This document shows, in pieces, positions 1-9,344 of a stretch of 64,000 nt of DNA (positions are counted from its first letter, which is position 1; the number at the start of each line of letters is the position of its first letter). Below the pieces are notes generated by a model. It was not told where the DNA came from. It searched no databases and saw only the letters and a list, made by a program, of their open reading frames with translations. Made by a program: the position numbers and the translations under genes. The DNA comes from Irpex lacteus (lineage: Eukaryota; Basidiomycota; Agaricomycetes; Polyporales; Irpicaceae), in assembly GCA_001986395.2 (NCBI GenBank), contig MQVO02000014.1, positions 434,001 to 498,000 on the forward strand. The letters are read 5' to 3'.

Positions 1-2
1 TC

Positions 3-419
3 CCGCTGCAGGAGATTTGTTTGCCGGATACCACGGAGCCCCTTCGACTTGATCCTGAAGACGTGGAGAGGTGTCTACAGGCGATTCCCCGACTCTTCAA
101 GCGCAAAATCGGGCTTTACAGCACATTCGCTGTATTTCTAAGCGGCCGGGTCCCCCGGATTTGTACAAACGAAGATAAAGACATTTGTAACCGTGTACTG
201 GCTCTGCTTTCAAATGATGTGATGAGTAGGGACCATATAGCCAAGCTGCCCGACGCTTTGGAAGATCTCGAGAAGTGGTGTTTCCTAAGGCCGGAGTGGA
301 GCCAGTTGTGTGCATGCTGTTCGCAGGAAGTTACGCACATCATCTGGCGGCACCGGGTAGACACTTGGGAAATGCTGGGGGAGGTATTCGACATACCTGA
401 ATGGGAGGACGAATCTTAG
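3..419 (+). CDS. 3' end of a BTB-like protein gene (5' end outside window)
   Basis: The frame is open from the first bases of the window to a TAG at 417-419, so only about 138 C-terminal residues are present. The tail has two close cysteine pairs (CACC) followed by IIWRHRVDTW and a final FDIPEWEDES. A Cys-x-x-Cys, then a basic stretch, then a closing 'P-x-W' resembles the C-terminal region of the large basidiomycete family of BTB/POZ-domain proteins, whose BTB domain would lie upstream. A CTGCAG at 5-10 could be a splice acceptor, in which case the exon starts at 11. The LTR element lies 86 bp after the stop codon, so it may interrupt the 3' UTR or terminator but not the coding region. Family assignment is inference from a tail only. 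Confidence 0.5.
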   Translation, partial: PLQEICLPDTTEPLRLDPEDVERCLQAIPRLFKRKIGLYSTFAVFLSGRVPRICTNEDKDICNRVLALLSNDVMSRDHIAKLPDALEDLEKWCFLRPEWSQLCACCSQEVTHIIWRHRVDTWEMLGEVFDIPEWEDES

Positions 420-505
420 AGTCGGTGAGCTGCTTTTATGTTTCATCATGCCCTTGAACATAATTTCTAACTGAGGAAATGCAGGCTTATCGTGGACGTT
501 GAACG

Positions 506-917
506 TGTTGTAATTCGATTTCTCGACGTTCATCGGGCATGGACATTATTATTTCGTTTCGCGCGTGAGCGCTTCCTTTCTTATTCAGGCAATCGCCTTT
601 GTGGCGTTCCTATACAGTTTTGCTTACCTAAGCGCGTCGCACATCGAGCGCCGCGCGTCGTGTCGACGACCTCAGTTCTCTCGCTATCGTTCGAGGTTCT
701 GAGGTACGCCGTTTTATACTCTTTCATGCTTGTATACAATAGGACTCATGTAACGTAGTTTAGCTTCGCTTTCCGCGTACTTTACAGGTCCGTATACGTC
801 AATTTATCAGTTCTCTCGCTATCGTTCGAGGTTCTGAGTTTAGCTTCGCTTTCCGCGTACTTTACAGCTTCGCTTTCCGCGTACTTTACAGACGGTGCCG
901 CTCGTAACCCCACAAAA
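506..917 (+). repeat. 5' LTR with internal tandem modules
   Basis: This is the left copy of the 412-bp LTR. It starts TGTTGT and ends ACAAAA, so the terminal inverted repeat is imperfect and the usual terminal CA is AA. It contains two direct-repeat families. A 30-bp module occurs at 674-703 and 809-838 and can fold on itself (CTCAG...CTCG...CGAG...CTGAG in the first copy). A second module ending TTTACAG occurs at 758-787 and 838-867 and, truncated, at 867-891. Such repeats in an LTR commonly act as promoter or enhancer elements; that role is inferred. A TATA-like TTTATACT lies at 713-720. Confidence 0.93.
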
Positions 918-937
918 GGTTATGAGCCCCGCGCTCT
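918..937 (+). other. Primer-binding site matching the anticodon arm of initiator tRNA-Met
   Basis: The 20 nt directly after the 5' LTR begin GGTTATGAGCCC. The reverse complement contains GGGCTCATAACC, which is the anticodon stem-loop sequence (anticodon CAT) typical of fungal initiator tRNA-Met, rather than the 3' acceptor end. This is the arrangement known for Drosophila copia, where the primer is a 5' half of initiator tRNA cut in the anticodon region. The host tRNA sequence is not in this window, so the match is judged from general knowledge of fungal initiator tRNAs. Confidence 0.75.
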
Positions 938-997
938 AATCACTACCGGCTTCCGTTCTAATCAAGTACCTGAAACCCACCTCGTTCTATTCCCGCT

Positions 998-3900
998 ATG
1001 ACGACCATCTACCCGGCTCGCAACCAGGGCGCCCCATCCAACCGTCTTCTCGACATCCCAGCATTAGAGGACGACGGTTCGAACTTCCAGACGTGGAAAG
1101 CGCGCATCACCATGGTTCTCGAGCTCCGCGGTCTCATGGACCATGTCACTGGGACTGCCACGCCTTCTGACCCAAACGACGCTATCGCTGTTGCAGAACA
1201 CGTGCGCCTCGGGAAAGAAGCTCGCGCGCAGATCTTGCTCACGCTCAGGGACGAGCCGCTCAACGGTGTTCTCCACTGCATCACTGCCAAGGAGGCCTGG
1301 GAGAAGCTGCACGTACGGTACGAGGGCACAGGTAAGCAGACTATTGTTCTGCTCCTCACCGACCTCTTCCGCGGCACGTTTTCGGACGACTCCCCTCTCG
1401 AGCCACAGCTCAACGCCATGCGCCAGAAGAGCTACATCCTCTCCTCCCTCGGTCAACCTCTCGACGACGCCGTCATCGCCTCCGCCATGATCATGTCTCT
1501 CCCCGCTTCCTATTCCGTCCTCTCCACCATCCTCATGTCGTCCACCGACAAACCTTCCACCGAAGCCGTCATCAGCGCTATCCTCATGGAGGAGAAAATG
1601 CGCCGCGATCCTTCTCAGGTCGCTCTCGTCGCTCGGTCCGGCAAAGGCAAGGGGAATCCGAAGGACAAGAAGAAGAAGGAGAAGCTCGACGTGCGGTGCT
1701 TGTACTGCAAGAAGCTCGGGCATGTCACCAACGATTGCAGGAAGATGAAGGCTGACCAGGAGAAGGCAAAGAAGGCTAAGACGAAGGAAGGCGAGCACGC
1801 AAAGGTCGCCGCTGCCGACGCTGACGCCTCCGATGACGACCACCCGTTCCGTATCTTCATGGCTAGCGGTGGCTCTCATCTCGACATCTCTTCCAAGTGG
1901 ATCGTCGACTCTGGTGCCTCCATCCATATGACCTCGCAGCGACGCTGGTTTGCTAACTACCAGCCTCTCGCCACCCCCATCCAAGTCTGGCTAGGCGATG
2001 AACGTGCTATCTCCGCCGTCGGTGTTGGACGTGTCGGCGCCAACCTTCGCGTTAACGGTACCACCGCTCCCTCCATCTTCTCCGACGTCTACTACGTTCC
2101 AGACCTCAACGGCAACCTTCTTTCCGTCTCTCACCTCACGAAGAAGGGCTTCAACGTCGAATTCAAGGACAACTCTTGCCGTATCCTCAGCTCAGGCAGC
2201 AAACTCGTCGGTTTCGCTCCTCGCTCACACGGTCTCTACGTCCTCGACTCTACGCCCATCACTCCTCCTCGTGCCTACGTCGCTTCAGTGGGCGACTTGC
2301 CTCTCCATTCCTCCACTTCCGCCTTCGCTCTCAAAGCTCACGCTGCGCCTATCTCCAAGGCAGACCTCACCACCTGGCACCGTCGACTTGGCCACGTCAA
2401 CGTGGACTACGTCCTCAAGATGGTGCGTGAAGGTATGGTCGAGGGCATGGATATCGTCGGTGACACCTCTCGTCATCGCGATGTCTGTGTTCCCTGCCTA
2501 GAGGGCAAACAGTCACGTCTTCCTATCCCCAAGGAGGCTGACTCGAAGAGCACGAGGGTGTTGCAGCGCGTCTTCTCTGACGTCTGCGGTCCCATGGAGA
2601 CGTCTACTCCTCACGGCCATCGCTATTTCGTCCTTCACCTCGACGAAGCCTCCCACCACGTCTCTGTCACCCTCATGAAACACAAGAGCGAGTCCGCGCA
2701 ATGCACCAAGGACTTCTACGCTCGTTCTGAGGTACGAACTGGACAACGTGCCGAGTTCTTTCGCAGTGACGGTGGAGGCGAGTATGGATCCACGGAGTTC
2801 GAGGCTTGGCTACGCCAGAAGGGTATTCACCATGAGAAGACTAACGCCTACACGCCGCAGCAGAATGGCAAGGCTGAGCGTATGGTCCGGACGATCGTCG
2901 AGATGGCCCGCTCTCTCCTCAACGAGGCAAAACTTCCTAAGAAGTTCTGGGGGTACGCAGTTCTCTACACTGCTCACATCCTCAACCTCCTTCCTACTCG
3001 CACCCTCATCCATCAAACTCCTCACGAGGCGTACACTGGCAACAAGCCGTCTGTCTCCCACCTTCGCGTCTTCGGATGCAAGGCCCACATTCACATTCCA
3101 GATGAGAAGCGTCGCAAGCTCGATCCTAAATCTCTGGAAGGGGTTTTCCTAGGCTACGTCGAGAACAAGCAGTCATACTACATTCTCGACAGGAAATCTG
3201 GGCGCATCTACGAGTCTAGAGATGTTGTTTTCGACGAAGGACCAGGCTCTCCCTCTGACCACGTCATTATCGATCCTGACGACGCCTTCGACGTCTCTCC
3301 CTCTCCTGACATCACCATCTCTCCCTCTCCTCACGACACTCCACCTGCAGCTGAAGCTGGCAAGGATGAGTCGTCAGAAGCATCTCCGGATGTGGAAGAC
3401 GAGGATTCTAAGTCGGATGAAGTCACCGTGCATGCACCCTCTCATTCTTCTAAGGATGACGTTGCACCTGCACCTGCTGCAGATCGTGGACCGGTTACTC
3501 GTGCACGTGCTCGTCGTGTTCCTGCACCTAGCGGGACAAGGCAGCCGTATCCTGTTCCTATCCCTCCTCCTGAACTCCGTCGTTCAACTCGCAGTCGCAA
3601 GGCGCCTGATCGTGACGACCACCCCAAGTTTAACTTGGACTCACGTGACAAGGCGTCTATCCAGGCTGTTCAGGAGCTAAAGGAGGCAGAACAACAACAG
3701 GATCAGCACTCAGACGTGCCGGAGACTCCAGAGGACGACGAGGACGACGACTTCCACGATGCCGCAGACGTCAGCTTCACCGCCAACCAGCACGCCCTCA
3801 GAGCCTCTCTAGACGAGCCGCCTCAGACCTATGCTCAGGCTATGGCGCGTCCAGACGCTCTTGAGTGGAAGTTGGCTTGTGTTGCTGAACTTCAAGCCTT

Positions 3901-5374
3901 TGTCAAGGCTGAGCTCTACGACGAAGTTCCCAAACCACGTGACCGCACACTTGTCGACTGCCGTTGGGTCTTTGCCATCAAGCGAGGACCAGATGGCGAA
4001 ATCGTGAAGTACAAGGCACGTCTTGTGGCCAAGGGCTTTACGCAGGTCGAGGGCGTCGACTACACCGAAACCTTTGCGCCAGTATCCAAATTCACCTCCA
4101 TCCGCGCTATTCTCGCCATCGCTGCCCAGGAAGACCTCGAGGTTCACCAGATGGACGTCAAGTCTGCCTTCCTCAATGGTCAACTCTCTGAGGAGATCTA
4201 CATGAAGTGTCCTCCTGGCTTCCAGGCCGACGATGCAGTTGTTTGGAAGCTGAAGAAGTCTCTCTACGGGCTGAAGCAGTCTAGCCGTGAATGGTACAAG
4301 CGTCTCTCCAAGGAATTTGCCGACTTAGGTTTCACTCGCTCTCAGCACGACCACGCCGTCTTCTACAAGAAGGAAGGTCCTCACTTCGTCATCTGTGCCG
4401 TCTACGTCGACGACATGCTCCTGGTCTGCAAAGACCTTAATCTTATCAACCGTCTCAAGCGTGACTTTAAGGCTCGCTTTGAGATGACCGACCTGGGCGA
4501 AGCTCGATGGATCCTCAACATGGAGATCATCCGTGACCGTCTCAGGCGCACACTCGAGCTGTCCCAGAGACAGTTCTCTAAAACGATTCTCGATCGCTTT
4601 GGTCTTGCCGACTGCCGTCCAGTTTCTACTCCGATGGATGCAAACAAGCTCGTCAAGCTCACCGAGGCCGAACCCGAGGTCGACATCAAGGTCTACCAGT
4701 CTATGCTTGGTTCTCTGATGTATGCCATGATTGGAACGCGTCCCGACCTTGCGTATTCAGTGGGCGTACTCAGCAAGCACGCAGCTACTCCAGGCCGTGA
4801 CCACCTCCTCGCTATCACCAGAGTCTACCGCTACCTTCAAGGTACCAAAGACCTCCGTCTCACGTACCGTGGTTCCACCTCGCAGGAGCGTGACTCCATT
4901 GCTCCTGATCTCATTGGCTATGTCGATGCAGACTGGGCTTCTGACGTTGACGACCGTCGCTCTATTACTGGGTATGCTTTTATGCTCTCAGGCAGTGCGA
5001 TTAGTTGGTCTTCCAAGAAGCAGCAATCAGCCGCTCTCTCGAGCACTGAGGCTGAGTATATGGCTGCCGCTCATGCTGCTAAAGAGGCCATATGGTTACG
5101 TTCTTTCCTTATCGAAATTGGCCGCCTTACTCCCAACTACGCTGTCCCTCTCCTCATCGACAATCAGTCCGCTATCGCACTCATCAAGAATCCTGAGCAC
5201 CACGAGCGCACCAAGCACATTGCAGTGCGTTATCATTTCACTCGGGACGTCTACGACGAAGGCAAGATCATCCCGGAATACGTACCGACCGGAGATCAAG
5301 TTGCCGACGTAATGACCAAGGCTCTCGCACGGGTGAAGCACCATCGCTTCTTGTTGGGTCTGGGGCAGTTGTAA
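998..5374 (+). CDS. Copia-type Gag-Pol polyprotein, intact, 1458 aa
   Basis: One uninterrupted frame encodes the whole polyprotein. In order it carries an N-terminal Gag region (about residues 20-230), a zinc knuckle C-x2-C-x4-H-x4-C starting at Cys234, and an aspartic protease with DSGA (Asp304). The integrase has a His/Cys zinc-binding region (HRRLGHVN...CVPC) and a DDE catalytic triad at about Asp528, Asp591 and Glu627, with the typical YTPQQNGKAER around the Glu. Reverse transcriptase has Asp1053 in QMDVKSAFLNG and the YVDD box at 1136-1139. RNase H has YVDADWA (Asp1310) and SSTEAEY (Glu1351). All catalytic residues expected of the copia group are present and I see no stop or shift. ATG 998 is the first in-frame ATG and lies 80 nt after the LTR. 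Long frames on the opposite strand are shadows. Confidence 0.97.
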   Translation: MTTIYPARNQGAPSNRLLDIPALEDDGSNFQTWKARITMVLELRGLMDHVTGTATPSDPNDAIAVAEHVRLGKEARAQILLTLRDEPLNGVLHCITAKEAWEKLHVRYEGTGKQTIVLLLTDLFRGTFSDDSPLEPQLNAMRQKSYILSSLGQPLDDAVIASAMIMSLPASYSVLSTILMSSTDKPSTEAVISAILMEEKMRRDPSQVALVARSGKGKGNPKDKKKKEKLDVRCLYCKKLGHVTNDCRKMKADQEKAKKAKTKEGEHAKVAAADADASDDDHPFRIFMASGGSHLDISSKWIVDSGASIHMTSQRRWFANYQPLATPIQVWLGDERAISAVGVGRVGANLRVNGTTAPSIFSDVYYVPDLNGNLLSVSHLTKKGFNVEFKDNSCRILSSGSKLVGFAPRSHGLYVLDSTPITPPRAYVASVGDLPLHSSTSAFALKAHAAPISKADLTTWHRRLGHVNVDYVLKMVREGMVEGMDIVGDTSRHRDVCVPCLEGKQSRLPIPKEADSKSTRVLQRVFSDVCGPMETSTPHGHRYFVLHLDEASHHVSVTLMKHKSESAQCTKDFYARSEVRTGQRAEFFRSDGGGEYGSTEFEAWLRQKGIHHEKTNAYTPQQNGKAERMVRTIVEMARSLLNEAKLPKKFWGYAVLYTAHILNLLPTRTLIHQTPHEAYTGNKPSVSHLRVFGCKAHIHIPDEKRRKLDPKSLEGVFLGYVENKQSYYILDRKSGRIYESRDVVFDEGPGSPSDHVIIDPDDAFDVSPSPDITISPSPHDTPPAAEAGKDESSEASPDVEDEDSKSDEVTVHAPSHSSKDDVAPAPAADRGPVTRARARRVPAPSGTRQPYPVPIPPPELRRSTRSRKAPDRDDHPKFNLDSRDKASIQAVQELKEAEQQQDQHSDVPETPEDDEDDDFHDAADVSFTANQHALRASLDEPPQTYAQAMARPDALEWKLACVAELQAFVKAELYDEVPKPRDRTLVDCRWVFAIKRGPDGEIVKYKARLVAKGFTQVEGVDYTETFAPVSKFTSIRAILAIAAQEDLEVHQMDVKSAFLNGQLSEEIYMKCPPGFQADDAVVWKLKKSLYGLKQSSREWYKRLSKEFADLGFTRSQHDHAVFYKKEGPHFVICAVYVDDMLLVCKDLNLINRLKRDFKARFEMTDLGEARWILNMEIIRDRLRRTLELSQRQFSKTILDRFGLADCRPVSTPMDANKLVKLTEAEPEVDIKVYQSMLGSLMYAMIGTRPDLAYSVGVLSKHAATPGRDHLLAITRVYRYLQGTKDLRLTYRGSTSQERDSIAPDLIGYVDADWASDVDDRRSITGYAFMLSGSAISWSSKKQQSAALSSTEAEYMAAAHAAKEAIWLRSFLIEIGRLTPNYAVPLLIDNQSAIALIKNPEHHERTKHIAVRYHFTRDVYDEGKIIPEYVPTGDQVADVMTKALARVKHHRFLLGLGQL

Positions 5375-5396
5375 GTCCACACCCGCTGAGTGGGCG

Positions 5397-5808
5397 TGTT
5401 GTAATTCGATTTCTCGACGTTCATCGGGCATGGACATTATTATTTCGTTTCGCGCGTGAGCGCTTCCTTTCTTATTCAGGCAATCGCCTTTGTGGCGTTC
5501 CTATACAGTTTTGCTTACCTAAGCGCGTCGCACATCGAGCGCCGCGCGTCGTGTCGACGACCTCAGTTCTCTCGCTATCGTTCGAGGTTCTGAGGTACGC
5601 CGTTTTATACTCTTTCATGCTTGTATACAATAGGACTCATGTAACGTAGTTTAGCTTCGCTTTCCGCGTACTTTACAGGTCCGTATACGTCAATTTATCA
5701 GTTCTCTCGCTATCGTTCGAGGTTCTGAGTTTAGCTTCGCTTTCCGCGTACTTTACAGCTTCGCTTTCCGCGTACTTTACAGACGGTGCCGCTCGTAACC
5801 CCACAAAA
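5397..5808 (+). repeat. 3' LTR
   Basis: This is the right copy of the LTR, 412 bp, identical by eye to 506-917 including the internal repeat modules. It is followed at once by the GAACG target duplication (5809-5813). It would supply the polyadenylation signal of the element. Its 3' edge lies about 0.8 kb beyond the 3' end of the minus-strand cellobiohydrolase gene. Confidence 0.95.
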
Positions 5809-5813
5809 GAACG

Positions 5814-6609
5814 AGCACCTAAAAGTCACACGTCAATGTATTGTTGGATTTATTCCCGACCCTAGTAATGACATCGCTCAGTGCTAGTCGAGCTTAAACG
5901 TTACAACGACCCCGATCCAGTCCGAAATAGTTGCCCGTCACCTTCACCACAAAATCGTTAACCTCCAGTGTTTGCATTTACGGGTCCCTGAGAGTCCTCG
6001 AAGACCTCGAGGTACTTGAGGTGCGTTGGCCTCAAGTAACTAATCGTCTTTATGTGAAGTTGCTAATCTCACCACTACCGCCGGGGCTGCTTATATCTAA
6101 CAGGGAGGAACACTCCGTCAACAGGTTCTTCTATAACACTCACAACGGCACGACTGAACTTGCAGGCTATCGTGACTCAAACCAACCGCATCTGGTACAA
6201 CCGCGAACATTACTAGTGCTGTCCCTTCAGACTCCCCAGGGAGCGTCCCTGATAACGGAAGCATTTGTGCCAGATATGATCAAGCGACACCATGGCCAGA
6301 GAGGCGGTCCTTATAACCTCGCATATGCGCACCTGCTACGCAGCATGTGCCCAAGTATATGTGCCCAAGTATATATCGGTAGCTGACGACTCAGGCAATA
6401 TGCGAAGCAAGACAAAAGATGGATTTCCCAGTGCGCTGGATGTGATAAACAGCAGCACCGCATTTTCTAGATAATATGTAGTACACGATAAGCCACCGTG
6501 GACCATTCAACAGCCAAGAGTTAGAACGACGAGGAAGACCACTTTTTCTCATAGTGCTCGAAGCGTGAGCAAACGTCTAGACCACCGCATCGCTTTTGAC
6601 GTGAGATGC
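5814..6609. other. Intergenic stretch between retrotransposon and cellobiohydrolase
   Basis: No gene is supported here. A 151-codon open frame (5931-6386, plus strand) has no recognisable motif or splice context and is probably chance. A 14-bp unit GTGCCCAAGTATAT is directly repeated at about 6348-6375. The stretch probably includes the 3' UTR of the cellobiohydrolase gene. Confidence 0.5.
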
Positions 6610-8301
6610 TCAGTAGCACTGAGAGTAGTCTGTTTAGAGGGTCGATCAGTATCGAGTCCACCATAGTTCAAATTTTGATACTCACATGGGTTGAGGACGT
6701 GGCAAGTGAAGGGACTTGCGCAGACGGTCGGGCCAGTGAAACCCATACCACCGCACTGAGCCCACTGAGCAGCGGTACCAGCCGGTTGCGAGGGTTGAGC
6801 GGGCTGAGAAGGCTGAGTGGACTGGGATGGTTGCGAGGGAGAGCTGGTGACGGGTGGACTAGCTGGGCTGCTGGGGTTGGTGAGGGTGCCGGTGAAAGTC
6901 GAGTTGAGGTCACCGAACTTGATGTTCGAGTAGATGACGGACGAGCTGCCTTCCTGGCCCTCGACTTGGCTGGGGACACCGGAGGTGGTGGGGCAGGTAC
7001 CACGAGCAACACCGGGCTTGGACGGGTCAGCGGTGGTGGGGTAGTCGGAGTCGAGCCAGAGCATCTGAGCGGCGTAGTCATCCCAGAGCGAGAGAGCGAG
7101 GACCATTCCGTTCTTGACTGCCTCACCCATCTGCTGGAGGCCACCCTTAGCGGCGAAGTTGTTGTTGTCGCCGAACACGGTCTTTTGTTGAGTGCAGAAG
7201 TCCTCAGTGATGGAGTTGACAGGGTCGATGCCAGTGATCTGAACGACGCTGTTAGGGATAACCTTGCCGTTTTGAACGTAGAAGCGACGAATTTCAGCGA
7301 GGTTTCCGTCAGCAGTGCCGTCGTCAGAGATGAACTGGGTGACGATGGTGAACTTCTGGCTAGTGTCGACGGTAAGGCCCTTGCCGTAGAACTCGGTGTT
7401 ACCCATGCGGAAGGAGTTGAAGTCACAGCCATCGGGGTCGCAGATACCGTTGTAGCGGTCGCTGCCCTGTCCACAGTCAGAGCCAGAGCAGCGGGTCTGC
7501 TCAGTGACCGTGCAAGGGTGAGGGGTGTAGGCAGCGGAGATAGAGTTGGCCTCCCAGATGTCCATCTCTTGGCAGCAAGTACCGAAAGAACCAGTACCGG
7601 AGTTGGCATCTCCAGCAGAGGCAGTCCAGTTGACGATGTTGGCCTGCAGAAGGATGTCAGCGGACATTTCCATCACAAACATGAAATAGCTCTCATACCT
7701 CTCCGTTGATGAACTTGATGTCCTGAGGGCACTGAGAGTCACAGTAACCAGTACCGAATTTGGCTCCAGCCTTGTTATTGGGGAACTTAGAAGAACCACC
7801 ATCCTGGTCCATCTGGACGAAGTAAACGGCACCGTTAAGGCCGCAAGGGAGGTTAGAGACGTCGACGTCGAAGGTGAACTCCTGGTTCATGAGTTTGAAC
7901 AGCTGGTAGTTGGTCTCGTCCTCCATGAGGTAGACACGAGAGCCGACGTTGGATCCCGTCACGAATTTGAGAGTGAGAGCATCGCCGCTGGTGGTGATAC
8001 CGTAAGTGCCGGCATAGTCAGCGCCATCGAGGGCACAGTTCTGGGCACAGGTAACTGGGTCAGAACAGATGGAGGCATCCCATGTGTTGCCAGTGTAGCA
8101 GTTGGTGTAACCGGAAGTGGTGTGTACCCAACGCCAGTTGGAGTCGAGCACAACACTGGTGGAGGCGGAGGTGCAGCTACCACCAGCAGTACACTTTTGG
8201 GATGACAGCTGGGGGTGGTTCTCAGCAGTCTGCGTGCCGGCCTGTTGACCGTGCACGATAGCGAAGAGAGAGAAAGCAACAAGAGCTGCCTTGTGGAACA
8301 T
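6610..8301 (-). CDS. cel7: Secreted GH7 cellobiohydrolase with C-terminal CBM1
   Basis: The enzyme cleaves cellobiose units from the reducing ends of crystalline cellulose outside the cell. Exons are 8301-7699, 7643-6686 and 6629-6610 (introns of 55 and 56 nt), giving 526 aa. ATG 8301 opens a classic signal peptide ([18 protein letters not shown]) with a mature start near [12 protein letters not shown]; an upstream in-frame ATG would spoil the signal peptide. The GH7 catalytic motif EMDIWE holds the nucleophile Glu227, Asp229 and the acid/base Glu232. Residues to about 455 form the catalytic domain, then comes a Ser/Pro/Gln-rich linker with repeated QPSQP units, then a CBM1 starting near QWAQCGG. 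The third exon is only 20 nt and supplies the last six residues, ending SQCY, which complete the CBM1 aromatic face and its last cysteine. A long frame on the opposite strand (6606-7709) is a shadow. Confidence 0.96.
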
Positions 8302-8530
8302 GGCTACATTTATCGACAATGAGTAAAGTTCCAGACGGTGAACGTGAAGGATATACCTGTGCTTTTGGATTCGGTTAACCGAGATGAGGGCCTAAGACGA
8401 GTACCGAGTTCTAGAAAGCGATCAGTAAGGCTAGTAAAGCTCCAGCCTCCAGAGTAGCTTGCTTACAGAGCTGGTGTGTCCTTGAAGAGGAGAACGACTG
8501 TTGAGCTCTGGCTTTCCACCCTCCGCATGT

Positions 8531-8543
8531 CCCCAGCTTTATA
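8531..8543 (-). promoter_or_regulatory. Candidate TATA box and adjacent CreA/Mig1-like site of the cellobiohydrolase gene
   Basis: Read on the minus strand, TATAAA (8543-8538) is followed at once by a CTGGGG (8536-8531), which fits the fungal carbon-catabolite repressor consensus SYGGRG. The TATA box lies about 240 bp before the start codon, implying a 5' leader of roughly 200 nt. Glucose repression of cellulase genes through such sites is established in other fungi. A single short match here is only suggestive. Confidence 0.3.
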
Positions 8544-9344
8544 CCTGCAATATCGAGATTTCTCAACCATGAGCTCTGCTGTCATCCCAGTCCGCGTGCC
8601 TTTTCTCGTGAGGCTCCCCGGACAAATTTGAAGACATTCTACGACCTTGTCCCGACGTTGTGTGCAGGCAGTGTCCACTGCCTTCGGGCACAGAGCAACA
8701 ATCCTCACCAGTGATCACTCGTGAAGCTTGGTCGTACGGTCCTCGGAAAAAAGAGAAGCGGCGCAGCTGCCCAGAAACGTGACTGCTTGTGTTCTAATAG
8801 ACGAATATGTCCTTTTGCACCTGTCAAGGCTGTAAATAGGTCGTGCTTCTGCAACTTCAAGGGAGTGTGTGACAAGCTTTGCGCTCGCTCGGCATGGTCA
8901 TCATAGGTGGTGCTAAGAATAACCAGGGATCAATACTCGGGGAAGATCATACAGAAATCTAAACTTAAAACGTACCATGAACTGAGTGTGATCGCAGGCA
9001 CGAGACACACCCCAGGTGCCTTCCATTATCACAGATGTTTTTCCGAGAGCGCTATATGACTTTGAGTGATCCGCAACTTTAGTGTCATGCAGGTCAAGAG
9101 AAAACACATATATTACTTAAGCAAAGTCGACTCGTGCACTCACCGTATCTCACGCAAATTAGCGGCTTGATCTTGATATTTTCAGTGGCATTTCGTTCAT
9201 AAACGACGTGTGCCTTGGCATCCGGCATAAATGAAGCGGTTCGCTACATGTCGCATTGCCGAGAGTGGAGTATAGTAGACTTACACAGGAGATCCGAGAC
9301 ACAGAGAAGCTCGTCCAAACTTACGATACCACCGACAAGTGCCC
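8544..9344. other. Gene-free stretch between cellobiohydrolase and the SDR pair
   Basis: I see no coding region. The part from about 9130 to 9344 is the downstream flank of the first SDR gene and is repeated at about 10625-10843 behind the second SDR gene. The remainder probably contains the upstream promoter of the cellobiohydrolase. Confidence 0.5.

Larger units (their letters stand above)
506..5808 (+). mobile_element. Complete Ty1/copia LTR retrotransposon
   Basis: The element has two 412-bp LTRs (506-917 and 5397-5808) that are identical by eye. They flank a single 1458-codon gag-pol frame whose domain order is Gag, protease, integrase, reverse transcriptase, RNase H, which defines the copia (Pseudoviridae) order. 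The 5-bp duplication GAACG stands directly before the 5' LTR (501-505) and directly after the 3' LTR (5809-5813), fixing both ends. A primer-binding site follows the 5' LTR. Between the stop codon (5374) and the 3' LTR only 22 bp remain, with a weak purine run GAGTGGG as the likely polypurine tract. Identical LTRs and an unbroken frame point to a recent insertion that may still be mobile. Confidence 0.97.

Noticed and set aside
1064..1984. 306-codon minus-strand frame inside the retrotransposon
   Set aside because: Opposite the gag and protease part of an intact polyprotein; no motif and no splice or promoter context of its own.
5931..6386. 151-codon frame downstream of the retrotransposon as a gene
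   Set aside because: No motif, unbiased codons and no splice partners; contains a simple direct repeat at its end.
6606..7709. 367-codon open frame on the plus strand opposite the cellobiohydrolase
   Set aside because: It is the antisense shadow of a strongly codon-biased gene whose GH7 identity is certain; the antisense product is low-complexity Val/Gly/Glu/Ser-rich without motif.
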